A stretch of DNA of 64,000 nt. It comes from Winogradskyella ouciana. GTDB taxonomy: Bacteria; Bacteroidota; Bacteroidia; Flavobacteriales; Flavobacteriaceae. Positions within the stretch are counted from its first letter, which is position 1. Each line of letters begins with the position of its first letter. The translations under genes were made by a program, and so were the position numbers. The notes beneath the pieces are model-generated. The model searched no databases. It was not told the DNA's origin and saw only the letters and a program-made list of their open reading frames with translations. The stretch spans positions 488,250 to 552,249 of the forward strand of contig NZ_WJYA01000005.1 of the NCBI RefSeq assembly GCF_009709615.1. Direction: 5' to 3'. Below, piece by piece: positions 8,973 through 17,839 of the stretch.

Positions 8973-9870
8973 ATATTATTTAAATTATTTAGACGAGTTA
9001 GAAAGTGAAGCAATTTATGTTTTAAGAGAAGTTTGGGCTCAATTTGATAACCCGGTTATTTTATTTTCTGGAGGGAAAGACTCTATCTTAGTTACTCATT
9101 TAGCAAAAAAAGCATTTTACCCAGCCAAGATTCCTTTTCCCCTTATGCATGTTGATACTGGCCATAATTTCCCTGAAACTATTCAATTTAGAGATAATAT
9201 TATAAAAGAGCTGGGTGTAGAACTTATTGTAGGTTCGGTTCAAGAATCTATTGATGAAGGACGCGTAGCAGAAGAAAAAGGAAAAAACGCCACAAGAAAT
9301 GCACTGCAAATTACAACACTTCTTGATGCGATAGAAACTAATAAAATAGACTGTGCTATTGGTGGTGGACGTAGAGATGAAGAAAAAGCGAGAGCTAAAG
9401 AACGTTTCTTTTCGCATAGGGATGATTTTGGACAGTGGGACCCCAAAAATCAAAGGCCAGAACTTTGGAATATTTTCAACGGTAAACATTTTGAAGGCGA
9501 GCATTTTAGAGCCTTCCCTATTAGTAATTGGACAGAAATGGACGTTTGGAACTACATTAAAAGAGAAAACATAGCAATACCATCATTATACTTTGCCCAT
9601 GAACGTGAAGTGGTTTGGAGGCAGGATAGTTGGATTCCTAATTCAGAGTTTTTAGTGCTCGAAGATCACGAAGAAATTGTCACCAAAAAGATTCGCTTTA
9701 GAACCCTGGGAGATATTACGATTACAGGTGGTATTGAATCCGATGCGGACACATTGGATAAAATTGCAGATGAGGTGTCTGGAATGAGACAAACAGAACG
9801 AGGAAACCGAAGTGACGATAAGCGTTCTGAATCTGCAATGGAAGACAGAAAACGCCAAGGATATTTTTAA
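8965..9870 (+). CDS. cysD: Sulfate adenylyltransferase subunit 2
   Basis: CysD forms APS from ATP and sulfate together with the GTPase CysN. The 301-residue protein carries the PP-loop LFSGGKDS, the GGGRRDEEKARAKER segment and the NGK block typical of CysD, and ends with the conserved GYF. It overlaps cysC by 8 bp and lies 13 bp before cysN. Length is normal. Identification is secure. Confidence 0.96.
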   Translation: MSKYYLNYLDELESEAIYVLREVWAQFDNPVILFSGGKDSILVTHLAKKAFYPAKIPFPLMHVDTGHNFPETIQFRDNIIKELGVELIVGSVQESIDEGRVAEEKGKNATRNALQITTLLDAIETNKIDCAIGGGRRDEEKARAKERFFSHRDDFGQWDPKNQRPELWNIFNGKHFEGEHFRAFPISNWTEMDVWNYIKRENIAIPSLYFAHEREVVWRQDSWIPNSEFLVLEDHEEIVTKKIRFRTLGDITITGGIESDADTLDKIADEVSGMRQTERGNRSDDKRSESAMEDRKRQGYF

Positions 9871-9883
9871 GAAGTATAGAGTA

Positions 9884-11137
9884 ATGTTAGACAACAATCA
9901 ATTATTACGGTTTACAACCGCAGGAAGTGTAGATGACGGCAAAAGTACCTTGATAGGTCGTTTATTATACGATTCAAAATCTATTTTTGAAGATCAATTG
10001 CAGTCAATTGAAAACACCAGTAAAAAGAAAGGACACAACGGTGTAGATTTAGCTTTATTCACTGATGGACTCAGAGACGAAAGAGAGCAGGGCATAACGA
10101 TAGATGTAGCCTATAGGTATTTTACAACTCCAAAACGCAAGTTTATAATAGCAGACACGCCTGGACATATTCAATATACTAGAAATATGGTTACAGGTGC
10201 TTCTACGGCAAACGCAGCAATAATTCTAGTAGATGCTAGGCATGGTGTAATTGAACAAACAAAAAGACACTCGTTCATAGCTTCTTTACTGCAGATACCA
10301 CATATAATTGTATGTATTAATAAAATGGACTTGGTTGATTACTCTGAAGACGCTTATAATGAAGTGATCAACCAGTTTGAAGAATTTTCTTCAAAATTGT
10401 TAGTCCAAGATATTCGCTTTATACCTATTAGCGCTTTAAATGGTGATAATGTGGTAAACAGGTCTAAAAATATGGATTGGTACCAAGGAGCACCACTTCT
10501 ACATACCCTAGAGACCATGCACATTAGCAGTGATATAAATAAAGTTGACGCCAGATTCCCGGTGCAAACCGTATTAAGACCTCAGAGTGATAAACATAGA
10601 GATTATAGAGGATATGCAGGTAGGGTTGCAAGTGGTATTTTTAGGGTTGGGGATGAGGTTACGGCAATGCCCTCTGGTTTTTCGTCTAAAATAAAATCTA
10701 TAGATGTTTTGGATGAATCTTTGAAAGAAGCCTATGCACCTATGTCAATATCAATGACTTTAGAAGACGATATTGATATTAGTAGAGGAGATATGATTGT
10801 AAGAACCAATAATAAACCAGAGTCCTCTCAAGATATAGAAGTGATGTTATGTTGGTTAAATGACAATTCAGCCAAACCAAGAACTAAGTACAGCATTAAG
10901 CACACAAGCAATGATCAAAAAGCAATGATTAAAGAGATTATCTACAAAATAGATATTGAGACTTTAAATCGGAATACAGAGGACAAAAGCTTAAACATGA
11001 ATGATATCTCAAAAGTTAAAATTAGAACCACAAAACCACTGATGGTAGATTCATACCGAGAAAACAGAACCACAGGGAGCATTATACTTATTGATGATAC
11101 TACTAACGAAACCGTAGCGGCTGGTATGGTTGTTTAG
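9884..11137 (+). CDS. cysN: Sulfate adenylyltransferase subunit 1 (GTPase)
   Basis: This EF-Tu-like GTPase couples GTP hydrolysis to APS synthesis by CysD. The G1 motif GSVDDGKS (residues 14-21), the DTPGH and NKMD motifs, and the C-terminal beta-barrel domains are present. I place the start at ATG 9884 (417 residues); an upstream in-frame start at 9812 lies inside cysD and adds 24 residues without family support. There is no fused CysC domain, in agreement with the separate cysC gene. A small inverted repeat follows before pseB. Confidence 0.95.
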   Translation: MLDNNQLLRFTTAGSVDDGKSTLIGRLLYDSKSIFEDQLQSIENTSKKKGHNGVDLALFTDGLRDEREQGITIDVAYRYFTTPKRKFIIADTPGHIQYTRNMVTGASTANAAIILVDARHGVIEQTKRHSFIASLLQIPHIIVCINKMDLVDYSEDAYNEVINQFEEFSSKLLVQDIRFIPISALNGDNVVNRSKNMDWYQGAPLLHTLETMHISSDINKVDARFPVQTVLRPQSDKHRDYRGYAGRVASGIFRVGDEVTAMPSGFSSKIKSIDVLDESLKEAYAPMSISMTLEDDIDISRGDMIVRTNNKPESSQDIEVMLCWLNDNSAKPRTKYSIKHTSNDQKAMIKEIIYKIDIETLNRNTEDKSLNMNDISKVKIRTTKPLMVDSYRENRTTGSIILIDDTTNETVAAGMVV

Positions 11138-11170
11138 TAGTGCCAATTATATTGGTCAAAGACAATTATT

Positions 11171-11186
11171 ATGGTATTTTTACCAT
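11171..11186. promoter_or_regulatory. Small perfect hairpin between cysN and pseB
   Basis: ATGGTA-TTTT-TACCAT is a perfect 6-bp inverted repeat with a 4-nt loop, in the 76-bp gap between the sulfate module and the nonulosonate genes. It is AT-rich with no long T-run, so it is a weak terminator or a protein site rather than a clear terminator. Confidence 0.3.
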
Positions 11187-11213
11187 CTAAAATTATAACA
11201 CTCTATATACTCT

Positions 11214-12233
11214 ATGTTTAGCTTTAAAGATAAATCTATATTAATTACTGGTGGGACAGGATCTCTAGGAAAGGCACTTACATCTCATATATTACAAAAA
11301 CACCCTGAGGTCAAAAAGTTAGTTGTTTTTTCTAGAGATGAACAGAAGCAATTTCAAATGGCGCAAGAGTACCCAACGGATCAATTTCCTCAAATCCGGT
11401 TTTTCATAGGAGATGTGCGAGATAAAGAACGTTTGGTGAGGGCATTTCAGCATATAGATTATGTGATACATGCTGCAGCAATGAAACATGTGCATATTGC
11501 AGAATACAATCCAGATGAATGTATAAAAACTAATATTAACGGTGCAGAGAATGTGGTACATGCATGCTTAAGTACAAATGTGGAACGTGTAGTCGCTCTA
11601 TCGACGGATAAAGCGTGTGCCCCAATTAATTTGTATGGTGCAACAAAACTGACATCAGATAAATTGTTTATAGCAGCCAACAATATTAAAGGCACGAATC
11701 CGATTAAATTTTCAGTGGTTAGATATGGTAATGTAATGGGCTCAAATGGTTCAGTAATCCCTTTCTTTATTAATAAGAAAAAAGAGGAGAATAGTTTGCC
11801 AATTACTGATCCAAATATGACACGGTTTAATATTTCACTTCAAGGAGGTGTAGATATGGTAATGCACGCATTAGAACATGCTTGGGGAGGTGAACTTTTT
11901 GTGCCTAAAATACCTTCATATAAAATTATGGACGTTGCGGAAGCTATTGGACCTGAATGCGAAAAACCAGTGGTCGGTATCAGGCCAGGTGAGAAAGTGC
12001 ACGAGGAAATGATTACCGCTTCAGATTCATTTTACACTTACGACTTGGGGAAATATTACACTATTCTTCCTGCTACGCATCAATGGAAATTAGAGGATTT
12101 TATTAAAGCTTTTGATGCGAAAAAAGTACCATTGGGCTTCAGCTATAACTCTGGTGAGAATGAGGAGTGGGAGACTATAGAAAGTTTACGGCACCTAATT
12201 AAAGAACATGTTGACTCTACCTTCGAAGTATAA
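11214..12233 (+). CDS. pseB: UDP-GlcNAc 4,6-dehydratase (5-inverting)
   Basis: This is the first enzyme of pseudaminic acid synthesis; it turns UDP-GlcNAc into UDP-2-acetamido-2,6-dideoxy-L-arabino-hexos-4-ulose. The 339-residue protein has TGGTGSLG (residues 12-19), the AAAMKHV segment where Lys takes the usual catalytic Tyr-neighbour role in inverting dehydratases, STDKACAP and YGATK. Length matches PseB. It touches pseC with no gap (stop codon directly followed by ATG). The pathway call is strengthened by pseC, pseG-H and pseI downstream. Confidence 0.95.
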   Translation: MFSFKDKSILITGGTGSLGKALTSHILQKHPEVKKLVVFSRDEQKQFQMAQEYPTDQFPQIRFFIGDVRDKERLVRAFQHIDYVIHAAAMKHVHIAEYNPDECIKTNINGAENVVHACLSTNVERVVALSTDKACAPINLYGATKLTSDKLFIAANNIKGTNPIKFSVVRYGNVMGSNGSVIPFFINKKKEENSLPITDPNMTRFNISLQGGVDMVMHALEHAWGGELFVPKIPSYKIMDVAEAIGPECEKPVVGIRPGEKVHEEMITASDSFYTYDLGKYYTILPATHQWKLEDFIKAFDAKKVPLGFSYNSGENEEWETIESLRHLIKEHVDSTFEV

Positions 12234-13394
12234 ATGGACAAACCAATAATTCCATATGGCCGTCAGCACATAGATCAAAATGATATTGATGCTGTGATAA
12301 ATACGTTAACTTCAGATTTTTTAACTCAAGGCCCTAAAGTGAGTGAGTTTGAAAAAAAATTCGCTGAATATGTCGGCTCAAAATATGCTGTAGCCGTTTC
12401 TAACGCAACTGCTGGTTTACACATAGCGGTAATGGCTTTAGGTTTAAAACCTGGTGAGCGTGTTATAACGACTCCAATTACTTTCGCGGCTTCGGCAAAT
12501 TGTGTAAGATACTGTGACGGTGAAGTATGGTTTGCCGATATAGATGCTAATACCTACACTTTATCCTTAGAGAGTACTAAACGGCTCATAGAAAGTAAGC
12601 CCAAAGGCTTTTTTAAAGGAATTATACCAGTAGATTTTGCAGGTCTACCAGTAGACCTCGAGGAATTTAGAAACCTGGCAAATGAACACAATTTATGGAT
12701 AATTGAGGACGCTTGCCATGCACCAGGTGGTTATTTTACGGATACAAAAGGCGTAAAACAAATGTGCGGCAATGGGAAATATGCTGATATCGGGATTTTT
12801 TCGTTTCACCCGGTAAAACATATTGCTTGTGGCGAAGGCGGTATGGTTACCACTAATAATGAAGCATTATATAATAAATTATCGAAGTTAAGAACACATG
12901 GTATCACCAAGGACAATATGGAAGAAAACCATGGTGGTTGGTATTATGAAATGCAAGAACTAGGTTATAATTATAGGCTTACGGATATTCAATCAGCTCT
13001 AGGTATTACTCAACTATCCAAAAATGATGAAGGAGTGTTAAAGCGAAACGAAATAGCTAATAGATATAAAGAAGCATTTAGGGATAAAATAAAATATCAA
13101 AGTTTACCAGACCAGACATATAATGCTCACCATTTATTTGTAATAGAGGTAGTTGACAGAAAAAAACTCTACGATTACCTCAGAACCCATAACATTTTTG
13201 CACAAATTCATTACATACCAGTACATACATTACCTTATTATAAAGAAATAGGGTATGGTGATGCAAATTTGAGAAATTCTGAAAACTACTATTCTAAATG
13301 CATTAGCCTGCCAATGTACCCAACACTGCTTGAAGAAGAACAAACTTATGTTGTCGATAGGATACTAGAATTCCTTGAGGAACACACTAAATGA
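12234..13394 (+). CDS. pseC: UDP-4-amino-4,6-dideoxy-N-acetyl-beta-L-altrosamine transaminase
   Basis: This PLP-dependent DegT/DnrJ/EryC1-family aminotransferase aminates the PseB product at C4. The 386-residue protein has the PLP aldimine lysine at about Lys195 in FSFHPVKHIACGEGG, plus VEDA-like IIEDACHA and the TPITFAAS segment. It starts immediately at the pseB stop and overlaps the next gene as ATGA. Position and sequence both support PseC rather than a perosamine or Leg-type transaminase. Confidence 0.94.
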   Translation: MDKPIIPYGRQHIDQNDIDAVINTLTSDFLTQGPKVSEFEKKFAEYVGSKYAVAVSNATAGLHIAVMALGLKPGERVITTPITFAASANCVRYCDGEVWFADIDANTYTLSLESTKRLIESKPKGFFKGIIPVDFAGLPVDLEEFRNLANEHNLWIIEDACHAPGGYFTDTKGVKQMCGNGKYADIGIFSFHPVKHIACGEGGMVTTNNEALYNKLSKLRTHGITKDNMEENHGGWYYEMQELGYNYRLTDIQSALGITQLSKNDEGVLKRNEIANRYKEAFRDKIKYQSLPDQTYNAHHLFVIEVVDRKKLYDYLRTHNIFAQIHYIPVHTLPYYKEIGYGDANLRNSENYYSKCISLPMYPTLLEEEQTYVVDRILEFLEEHTK

Positions 13395-14266
13395 TAGATA
13401 AATTAATATTAGGAACAGTACAACTAGGCTTAGACTACGGCATTAATAATTGTTCTGGCAAACCCACACAAGAAGAAGCCTTTTCTATATTAAACTACGC
13501 TTACGATAAAGGTCTTAGAAAACTTGATACCGCAGAAGCTTATGGAAATTCAATTGAAATTATTGGAGCCTTCCACAAAGCCTACTCCAATAAAAGATTT
13601 CGCGTCATAAGTAAACTAAATCCATTGGTTGATGCAACAAGTATGGATTTGAGAACTTATGTTGCTGAAACTTTAAATACATTGTCTGTAAACGAATTAC
13701 ATGCTTATATGTTTCATAGCTATAATAGCTTAAAAATTAATCCATCACTTTTTAAGGATTTTATAGAGTTAAAAAATAAGGGAATCGTCAAAAACATAGG
13801 CGTTTCAGTATATACCAATGATGAAATAGAGGACATTATTGAAAATTTTAGTGAATTTGATTTTATTCAAATACCTTTTAATCTTCTCGATAATTCTAAA
13901 AAACGCAAGGATTTAATAGTAAAAGCGAAACAAAAAAATATAGATACGCACACGAGGTCCACCTTTTTACAAGGGCTTTTTTTTAAGAAAGATCAAGAAT
14001 TACAATCAAGACTAACACCTCTAAAGCCTTATTTGTCTAAATTAAATTCTATTGCAAACCGTTGGCAAATTCCTATAGAAGCTTTAGCATTACAATATGT
14101 ATTACAAAAAACATATATTGAAAATGTATTGATTGGTGTTGAAACAAGAACACAATTAGAAGCGAATCTTGTAATTTGCAATACGTATAGAGACGTAGAT
14201 TGGACAGAAATCGATAAAATTGATGTAAATGAATTAGATTTACTTAATCCTGCAAATTGGGCTTAA
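13391..14266 (+). CDS. Aldo/keto reductase in nonulosonate cluster
   Basis: The 291-residue protein has the AKR catalytic tetrad: Asp46 and Tyr51 in LDTAEAYGNS, Lys75 in VISKLNP and His109 in AYMFHSYNS. It begins directly with the core fold (LILGTVQLGLDYG), as AKRs in nonulosonic acid and spore-coat polysaccharide clusters do. It is not part of the canonical six-step Pse pathway. It may reduce a sugar intermediate or make a side-chain precursor; the substrate cannot be read from sequence. It overlaps pseC by 4 bp, so it belongs to the same operon. Confidence 0.85.
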   Translation: MIDKLILGTVQLGLDYGINNCSGKPTQEEAFSILNYAYDKGLRKLDTAEAYGNSIEIIGAFHKAYSNKRFRVISKLNPLVDATSMDLRTYVAETLNTLSVNELHAYMFHSYNSLKINPSLFKDFIELKNKGIVKNIGVSVYTNDEIEDIIENFSEFDFIQIPFNLLDNSKKRKDLIVKAKQKNIDTHTRSTFLQGLFFKKDQELQSRLTPLKPYLSKLNSIANRWQIPIEALALQYVLQKTYIENVLIGVETRTQLEANLVICNTYRDVDWTEIDKIDVNELDLLNPANWA

Positions 14267-14276
14267 AATTTTTAAT

Positions 14277-15050
14277 ATGAATTTATTTAAGGACATAGAG
14301 AATCGCATAGTCATAGTAACAGGTGGATATGGCTATCTAGGTGCCACTATGTGTGAGGTTTTGGCTGATTATGGGGCAAAAGTATATGTGGCAGGCCGTA
14401 GAAAAGAAAAATTTAATGATCGCTTTAATGCTGCTAAAGGTGAAATTAAGTTTATAAAAATGGATGTTCAAAATAGAGAATCCATAACCAACGCCTTTCA
14501 ATCTATATATTCGACCGAAAAGCGAATCGACGTACTTATCAATAACGCTCATTTTGGGGCTACAGATCATCCAGAGAAGCTTTCTGCAGATGATTGGCGA
14601 ATTGGTATGGAGGGGGGAATTAATCATTATTTTGATACCGTAATGGCAGCAACCCCATTTCTTAAAAAATCTAAAAATGGAAAAATCATCAACATTGCCT
14701 CTATGTACGGAGTCGTTGTGCCAGATCTTGATATATATGAAGGCAGGGAAGAATTGTTAAATCCTGCTAACTATGGAACTTCTAAAGCAGCAGTAATACA
14801 CTTGTCTAAATATTATGCAATGTATTTGGCTAAATATAATATTAATGTTAATTCAATATCACCAGGACCATTTCCGTCAGAATTGGTGCAGAAAGACAAA
14901 GATTTTGTAAAGCGCTTAGAAGAAAAAACAAAACTAAAACGCATTGGTAATCCGGAAGATTTGAAAGGAATCATCTTGTTATTATCCTCTAATGCTTCAA
15001 GTTTTATAACTGGACAAAATATTGTAGTAGATGGAGGGTGGACAATTTAA
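14277..15050 (+). CDS. SDR-family oxidoreductase in nonulosonate cluster
   Basis: A classical short-chain dehydrogenase of 257 residues. TGGYGYLG (residues 15-22) binds the dinucleotide, followed by NNAHFG, the catalytic Ser in INIASMYG and the YGTSK pair (Tyr and Lys). The C-terminal GQNIVVDGGWTI is typical. The NNAG motif reads NNAH, as in some sugar-modifying SDRs such as PtmA of Campylobacter. It overlaps the next gene by 20 bp. An acyl-CoA (PhaB-like) or a sugar ketone substrate are both possible; I cannot decide. Confidence 0.85.
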   Translation: MNLFKDIENRIVIVTGGYGYLGATMCEVLADYGAKVYVAGRRKEKFNDRFNAAKGEIKFIKMDVQNRESITNAFQSIYSTEKRIDVLINNAHFGATDHPEKLSADDWRIGMEGGINHYFDTVMAATPFLKKSKNGKIINIASMYGVVVPDLDIYEGREELLNPANYGTSKAAVIHLSKYYAMYLAKYNINVNSISPGPFPSELVQKDKDFVKRLEEKTKLKRIGNPEDLKGIILLLSSNASSFITGQNIVVDGGWTI

Positions 15051-15879
15051 AATAACAGCAATAATACAAGCAAGGTTGGGATCTACAAGATTGCCTAATA
15101 AAGTTTTGTTACCGTTGCCAGCAACGTCAAATAATTCTATATTAAAAATTATCACTTCGGCACTTAAGCAAGTTGATTTAATCGACGAAATATTTGTTGC
15201 CACATCTAAAGTTAAAAACAATGATGGTATAGAGTCAGAATGCGACAAACTAAGTCTAAATTGTTATAGAGGAAGTGAGGAGGATGTGTTATCTAGGTTT
15301 TCTGAAATAGTGAGCGCTAATAACAGCGACTATGTTTTAAGATTTACAGCAGACAATCCGGTAATAGACACAGGCCTTCTTCTAAAGTTTATTAACAACC
15401 ATTTAACCAAAGGATTAGATTATTCTAAAAGCGAAGGACTTCCATTGGGTTGTAATTTTGAGATGATCAAGAGCACTTCATTAATATCAGCAGATAAAAA
15501 CACTAAGGTTGCCTATCATAGAGAGCATGTAACACCTTACATTATTGAAAACACAACAAACCAAGAGATCTTCAAGTTTAAAACTTTAGACCCAATAAAT
15601 AATATAAGATTTACAATTGACTACCCTAGTGATTATGCATTTATGAACCTTATATATAGTTATTTAGATAATAATATATCCCACTGTTTAAAAGACTTCT
15701 CTAATATTATTGAAAAAAACTCTTGGCTATCTAAGATAAATAGTAACAATTATCAAAAAATAAAAGCAGAGACTTTTAATGAAGAGATAGACGCCATTCT
15801 TCCTATAATCAAATTATTAGAGTTAAATAAACTATCAGACTTTCTAAAAGATGAAAAACAAAAAAAGTATAATCTTTAG
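15031..15879 (+). CDS. SpsF-like cytidylyltransferase (CTP_transf_3)
   Basis: The 282-residue protein starts MEGGQFKITAIIQARLGSTRLPNKVL, the nucleotide-binding signature of SpsF/KdsB-related cytidylyltransferases, and has DNP (RFTADNPVID) as metal-binding segment. In a Pse operon the expected activating enzyme is PseF, but PseF proteins normally begin with an IIPARGGSKRIPRKN-type motif. This SpsF-type protein may replace PseF or act on another sugar. It overlaps both neighbours (20 bp and 29 bp), which points to tight coupling. The exact substrate is unknown. Confidence 0.75.
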   Translation: MEGGQFKITAIIQARLGSTRLPNKVLLPLPATSNNSILKIITSALKQVDLIDEIFVATSKVKNNDGIESECDKLSLNCYRGSEEDVLSRFSEIVSANNSDYVLRFTADNPVIDTGLLLKFINNHLTKGLDYSKSEGLPLGCNFEMIKSTSLISADKNTKVAYHREHVTPYIIENTTNQEIFKFKTLDPINNIRFTIDYPSDYAFMNLIYSYLDNNISHCLKDFSNIIEKNSWLSKINSNNYQKIKAETFNEEIDAILPIIKLLELNKLSDFLKDEKQKKYNL

Positions 15880-17425
15880 AGCAGATGGAAATGCAAACAC
15901 TGGCTTAGGTCACCTATACCGTTTATTTAGCTTAGTAGAAACTGTTAAAAACAAATTTGACTTTGTATTCCTTACTAAAGAAAACTCTACGCGTTCTGTA
16001 GTACCTACAGATTATAATTTAGATTTTATTCCAATGCAGATAAAACTCATGGAAGAACCAGAGTGGTTATCCGAGAATTATAATAGTTCTGAACACATTA
16101 TTATTGCGGATGGGTATCATTTTAATTCTACATACCAAAGGTTAATAAAAGACTATGGTTTTAATTTAATCTATATAGACGATTTGGCTACAGAGCATAT
16201 GTATGCCGATTGGGTTATAAATCATTCACCTCAAATTAGGTCGGATGATTTTAAAGCCCAAAACTATACAAAGTTTGCTTTAGGAATGGACTATGCTATG
16301 TTAAGACCGGCATTTTTAAAAGCAGCTAGGAAACCCATGGTCTTGCAGCCAATTGATTCAGTATTTGTAAATTTCGGTGGATCTGATGTACTAGGCCTAA
16401 CCTATAAAACAGTAAGCACACTTATAGAAATATCAGCTATAAAATCTATAAACATAATCTTAGGAGCGGCATATTTAGACTTACGTTTATTTGAATTAAA
16501 AAACAGGTACAGTGAAAAAATAAACATTCACAAAAATTTATCTGAAAATGAATTGATTAAGGTAATGCAATCTTGTACATTTGCCATAGTGCCTTCTAGT
16601 ACAATTTTATTTGAGCTTTTTTGTGTTAAAATTCCGATTTTTTCAGGATATTTTGTTGATAATCAAAAAAACGCTTTTTTAGAATTTAAAAAGTCCGGTG
16701 TGGTATATGGGGAAGGGGATTTTACCAAATTGTCAAAAGAGCAACTTAGACTTAAATTGGAAGAGTCTATTTTAAAATCTAATCATTTGGATATGCTAGA
16801 GAAACAAGAAAAACTTTTAGACGGACAGCAGGCACAACGACATCTAAAAATAATAAAAAACACTATTGTAATGAATAATATCGATATTGAATTGATTAAG
16901 GTCACAGTTGACGATATTGAGCTTATTAGAAGCTGGAGAAACTCAGATGAGGTAGCTTCATATATGTATACGGAGAATAAAATATCTGCAGAAGACCAGA
17001 AAAACTGGTATAAGAAAATAAGTACTGATACGACTTCAGAATATTGGATTATTAATTATAACGGTAAAAAGTTAGGACTGGCAAGCATAACTGATATAAA
17101 TAGAACATTAAGTAGTTGTTATTGGGCTTTTTACCTTGGAGACACATCGGTAAGAGGCGCTGGTATAGGAGGTAAGGTAGAATACAATGTATTAAGCTAT
17201 GTGTTTGAAGAGCTTAAATTACACAAACTTAGATGTGAAGTTTTTACTTTTAATGACAAAGTAATCTCAATGCATGAGAAGTTTGGGTTTAGAAGAGAGG
17301 CGTACTATAGAGACCATTGTTATAAAAATGGAGCATACCACGATGTTGTTGGTTTAGCAATGCTAGAGAGCGAATGGAAAATTTTAAAAGATAAAATGCA
17401 TGCCAAAGTTTACAGAACAAATTAA
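15851..17425 (+). CDS. Fused PseG hydrolase - PseH acetyltransferase
   Basis: The protein has 524 residues, far longer than either enzyme alone. Residues 1-335 match PseG, the UDP-2,4-diacetamido-2,4,6-trideoxy-beta-L-altropyranose hydrolase: FRADGNANTGLGHLYR holds the catalytic His at 21, and VNFGGSD and PSSTILFE are the GT-B-type UDP-binding parts. Residues 341-505 match PseH, the GNAT N-acetyltransferase: LIRSWRNSDEVASYM, the acetyl-CoA segment RGAGIGGKVEYN and the MHEKFGFRREA end. The junction carries an in-frame ATG (16871, Met341), so a separate PseH could also be made. It overlaps the MaoC gene by 26 bp. Confidence 0.9.
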   Translation: MKNKKSIIFRADGNANTGLGHLYRLFSLVETVKNKFDFVFLTKENSTRSVVPTDYNLDFIPMQIKLMEEPEWLSENYNSSEHIIIADGYHFNSTYQRLIKDYGFNLIYIDDLATEHMYADWVINHSPQIRSDDFKAQNYTKFALGMDYAMLRPAFLKAARKPMVLQPIDSVFVNFGGSDVLGLTYKTVSTLIEISAIKSINIILGAAYLDLRLFELKNRYSEKINIHKNLSENELIKVMQSCTFAIVPSSTILFELFCVKIPIFSGYFVDNQKNAFLEFKKSGVVYGEGDFTKLSKEQLRLKLEESILKSNHLDMLEKQEKLLDGQQAQRHLKIIKNTIVMNNIDIELIKVTVDDIELIRSWRNSDEVASYMYTENKISAEDQKNWYKKISTDTTSEYWIINYNGKKLGLASITDINRTLSSCYWAFYLGDTSVRGAGIGGKVEYNVLSYVFEELKLHKLRCEVFTFNDKVISMHEKFGFRREAYYRDHCYKNGAYHDVVGLAMLESEWKILKDKMHAKVYRTN

Positions 17426-17819
17426 AAAGGGAAGTACCTTTAGAGAGAGTTTTGCTTACACCCAAAATGATGTGGATAGATTTGCTGAAATTTCTGGAGA
17501 TAAAAACCCAATCCATTTGGATGAGGCTTACGCCGCTCAATCTATTTTTAAACGACGAATTATCCATGGTTATTTAGGAACTAGTGTTTTTTCAAAAGTG
17601 TTTGCCATGGACTTTCCCGGTGAAGGCACCATTTACCTTAAACAAGATTTAAAATTTATGAAGCCTATGTTTGCAGACACGCAATACACTGCCGTATTTG
17701 AGGTAATAGAACATATGCAAGACAGGCACAGGGCTTTAGTCAGCACTTATATTTTGAATAATAACAACGAAGAGGTAGTAACTGGCGAAGCATTAATTCA
17801 AAATTCAAAATTTTTATAG
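17400..17819 (+). CDS. MaoC-like (R)-specific enoyl-CoA hydratase
   Basis: This 139-residue hotdog-fold protein has the PhaJ/MaoC active-site pair Asp34 and His39 in ISGDKNPIHLD, then IIHGYLG and the closing GEALIQN. The family adds water to trans-2-enoyl-CoA to give (R)-3-hydroxyacyl-CoA. It is not part of the known Pse pathway, yet it overlaps the pseG-pseH fusion by 26 bp and precedes pseI by 20 bp. A role in supplying a hydroxyacyl group for N-acylation is a working idea only. Family call is firm. Confidence 0.88.
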   Translation: MPKFTEQIKKGSTFRESFAYTQNDVDRFAEISGDKNPIHLDEAYAAQSIFKRRIIHGYLGTSVFSKVFAMDFPGEGTIYLKQDLKFMKPMFADTQYTAVFEVIEHMQDRHRALVSTYILNNNNEEVVTGEALIQNSKFL

Positions 17820-17839
17820 ATTATTTAAAGGGGTGATAA

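Noticed and set aside
9100..9504. Minus-strand frame opposite cysD
   Set aside because: Antisense shadow of a well-conserved gene; no family features.
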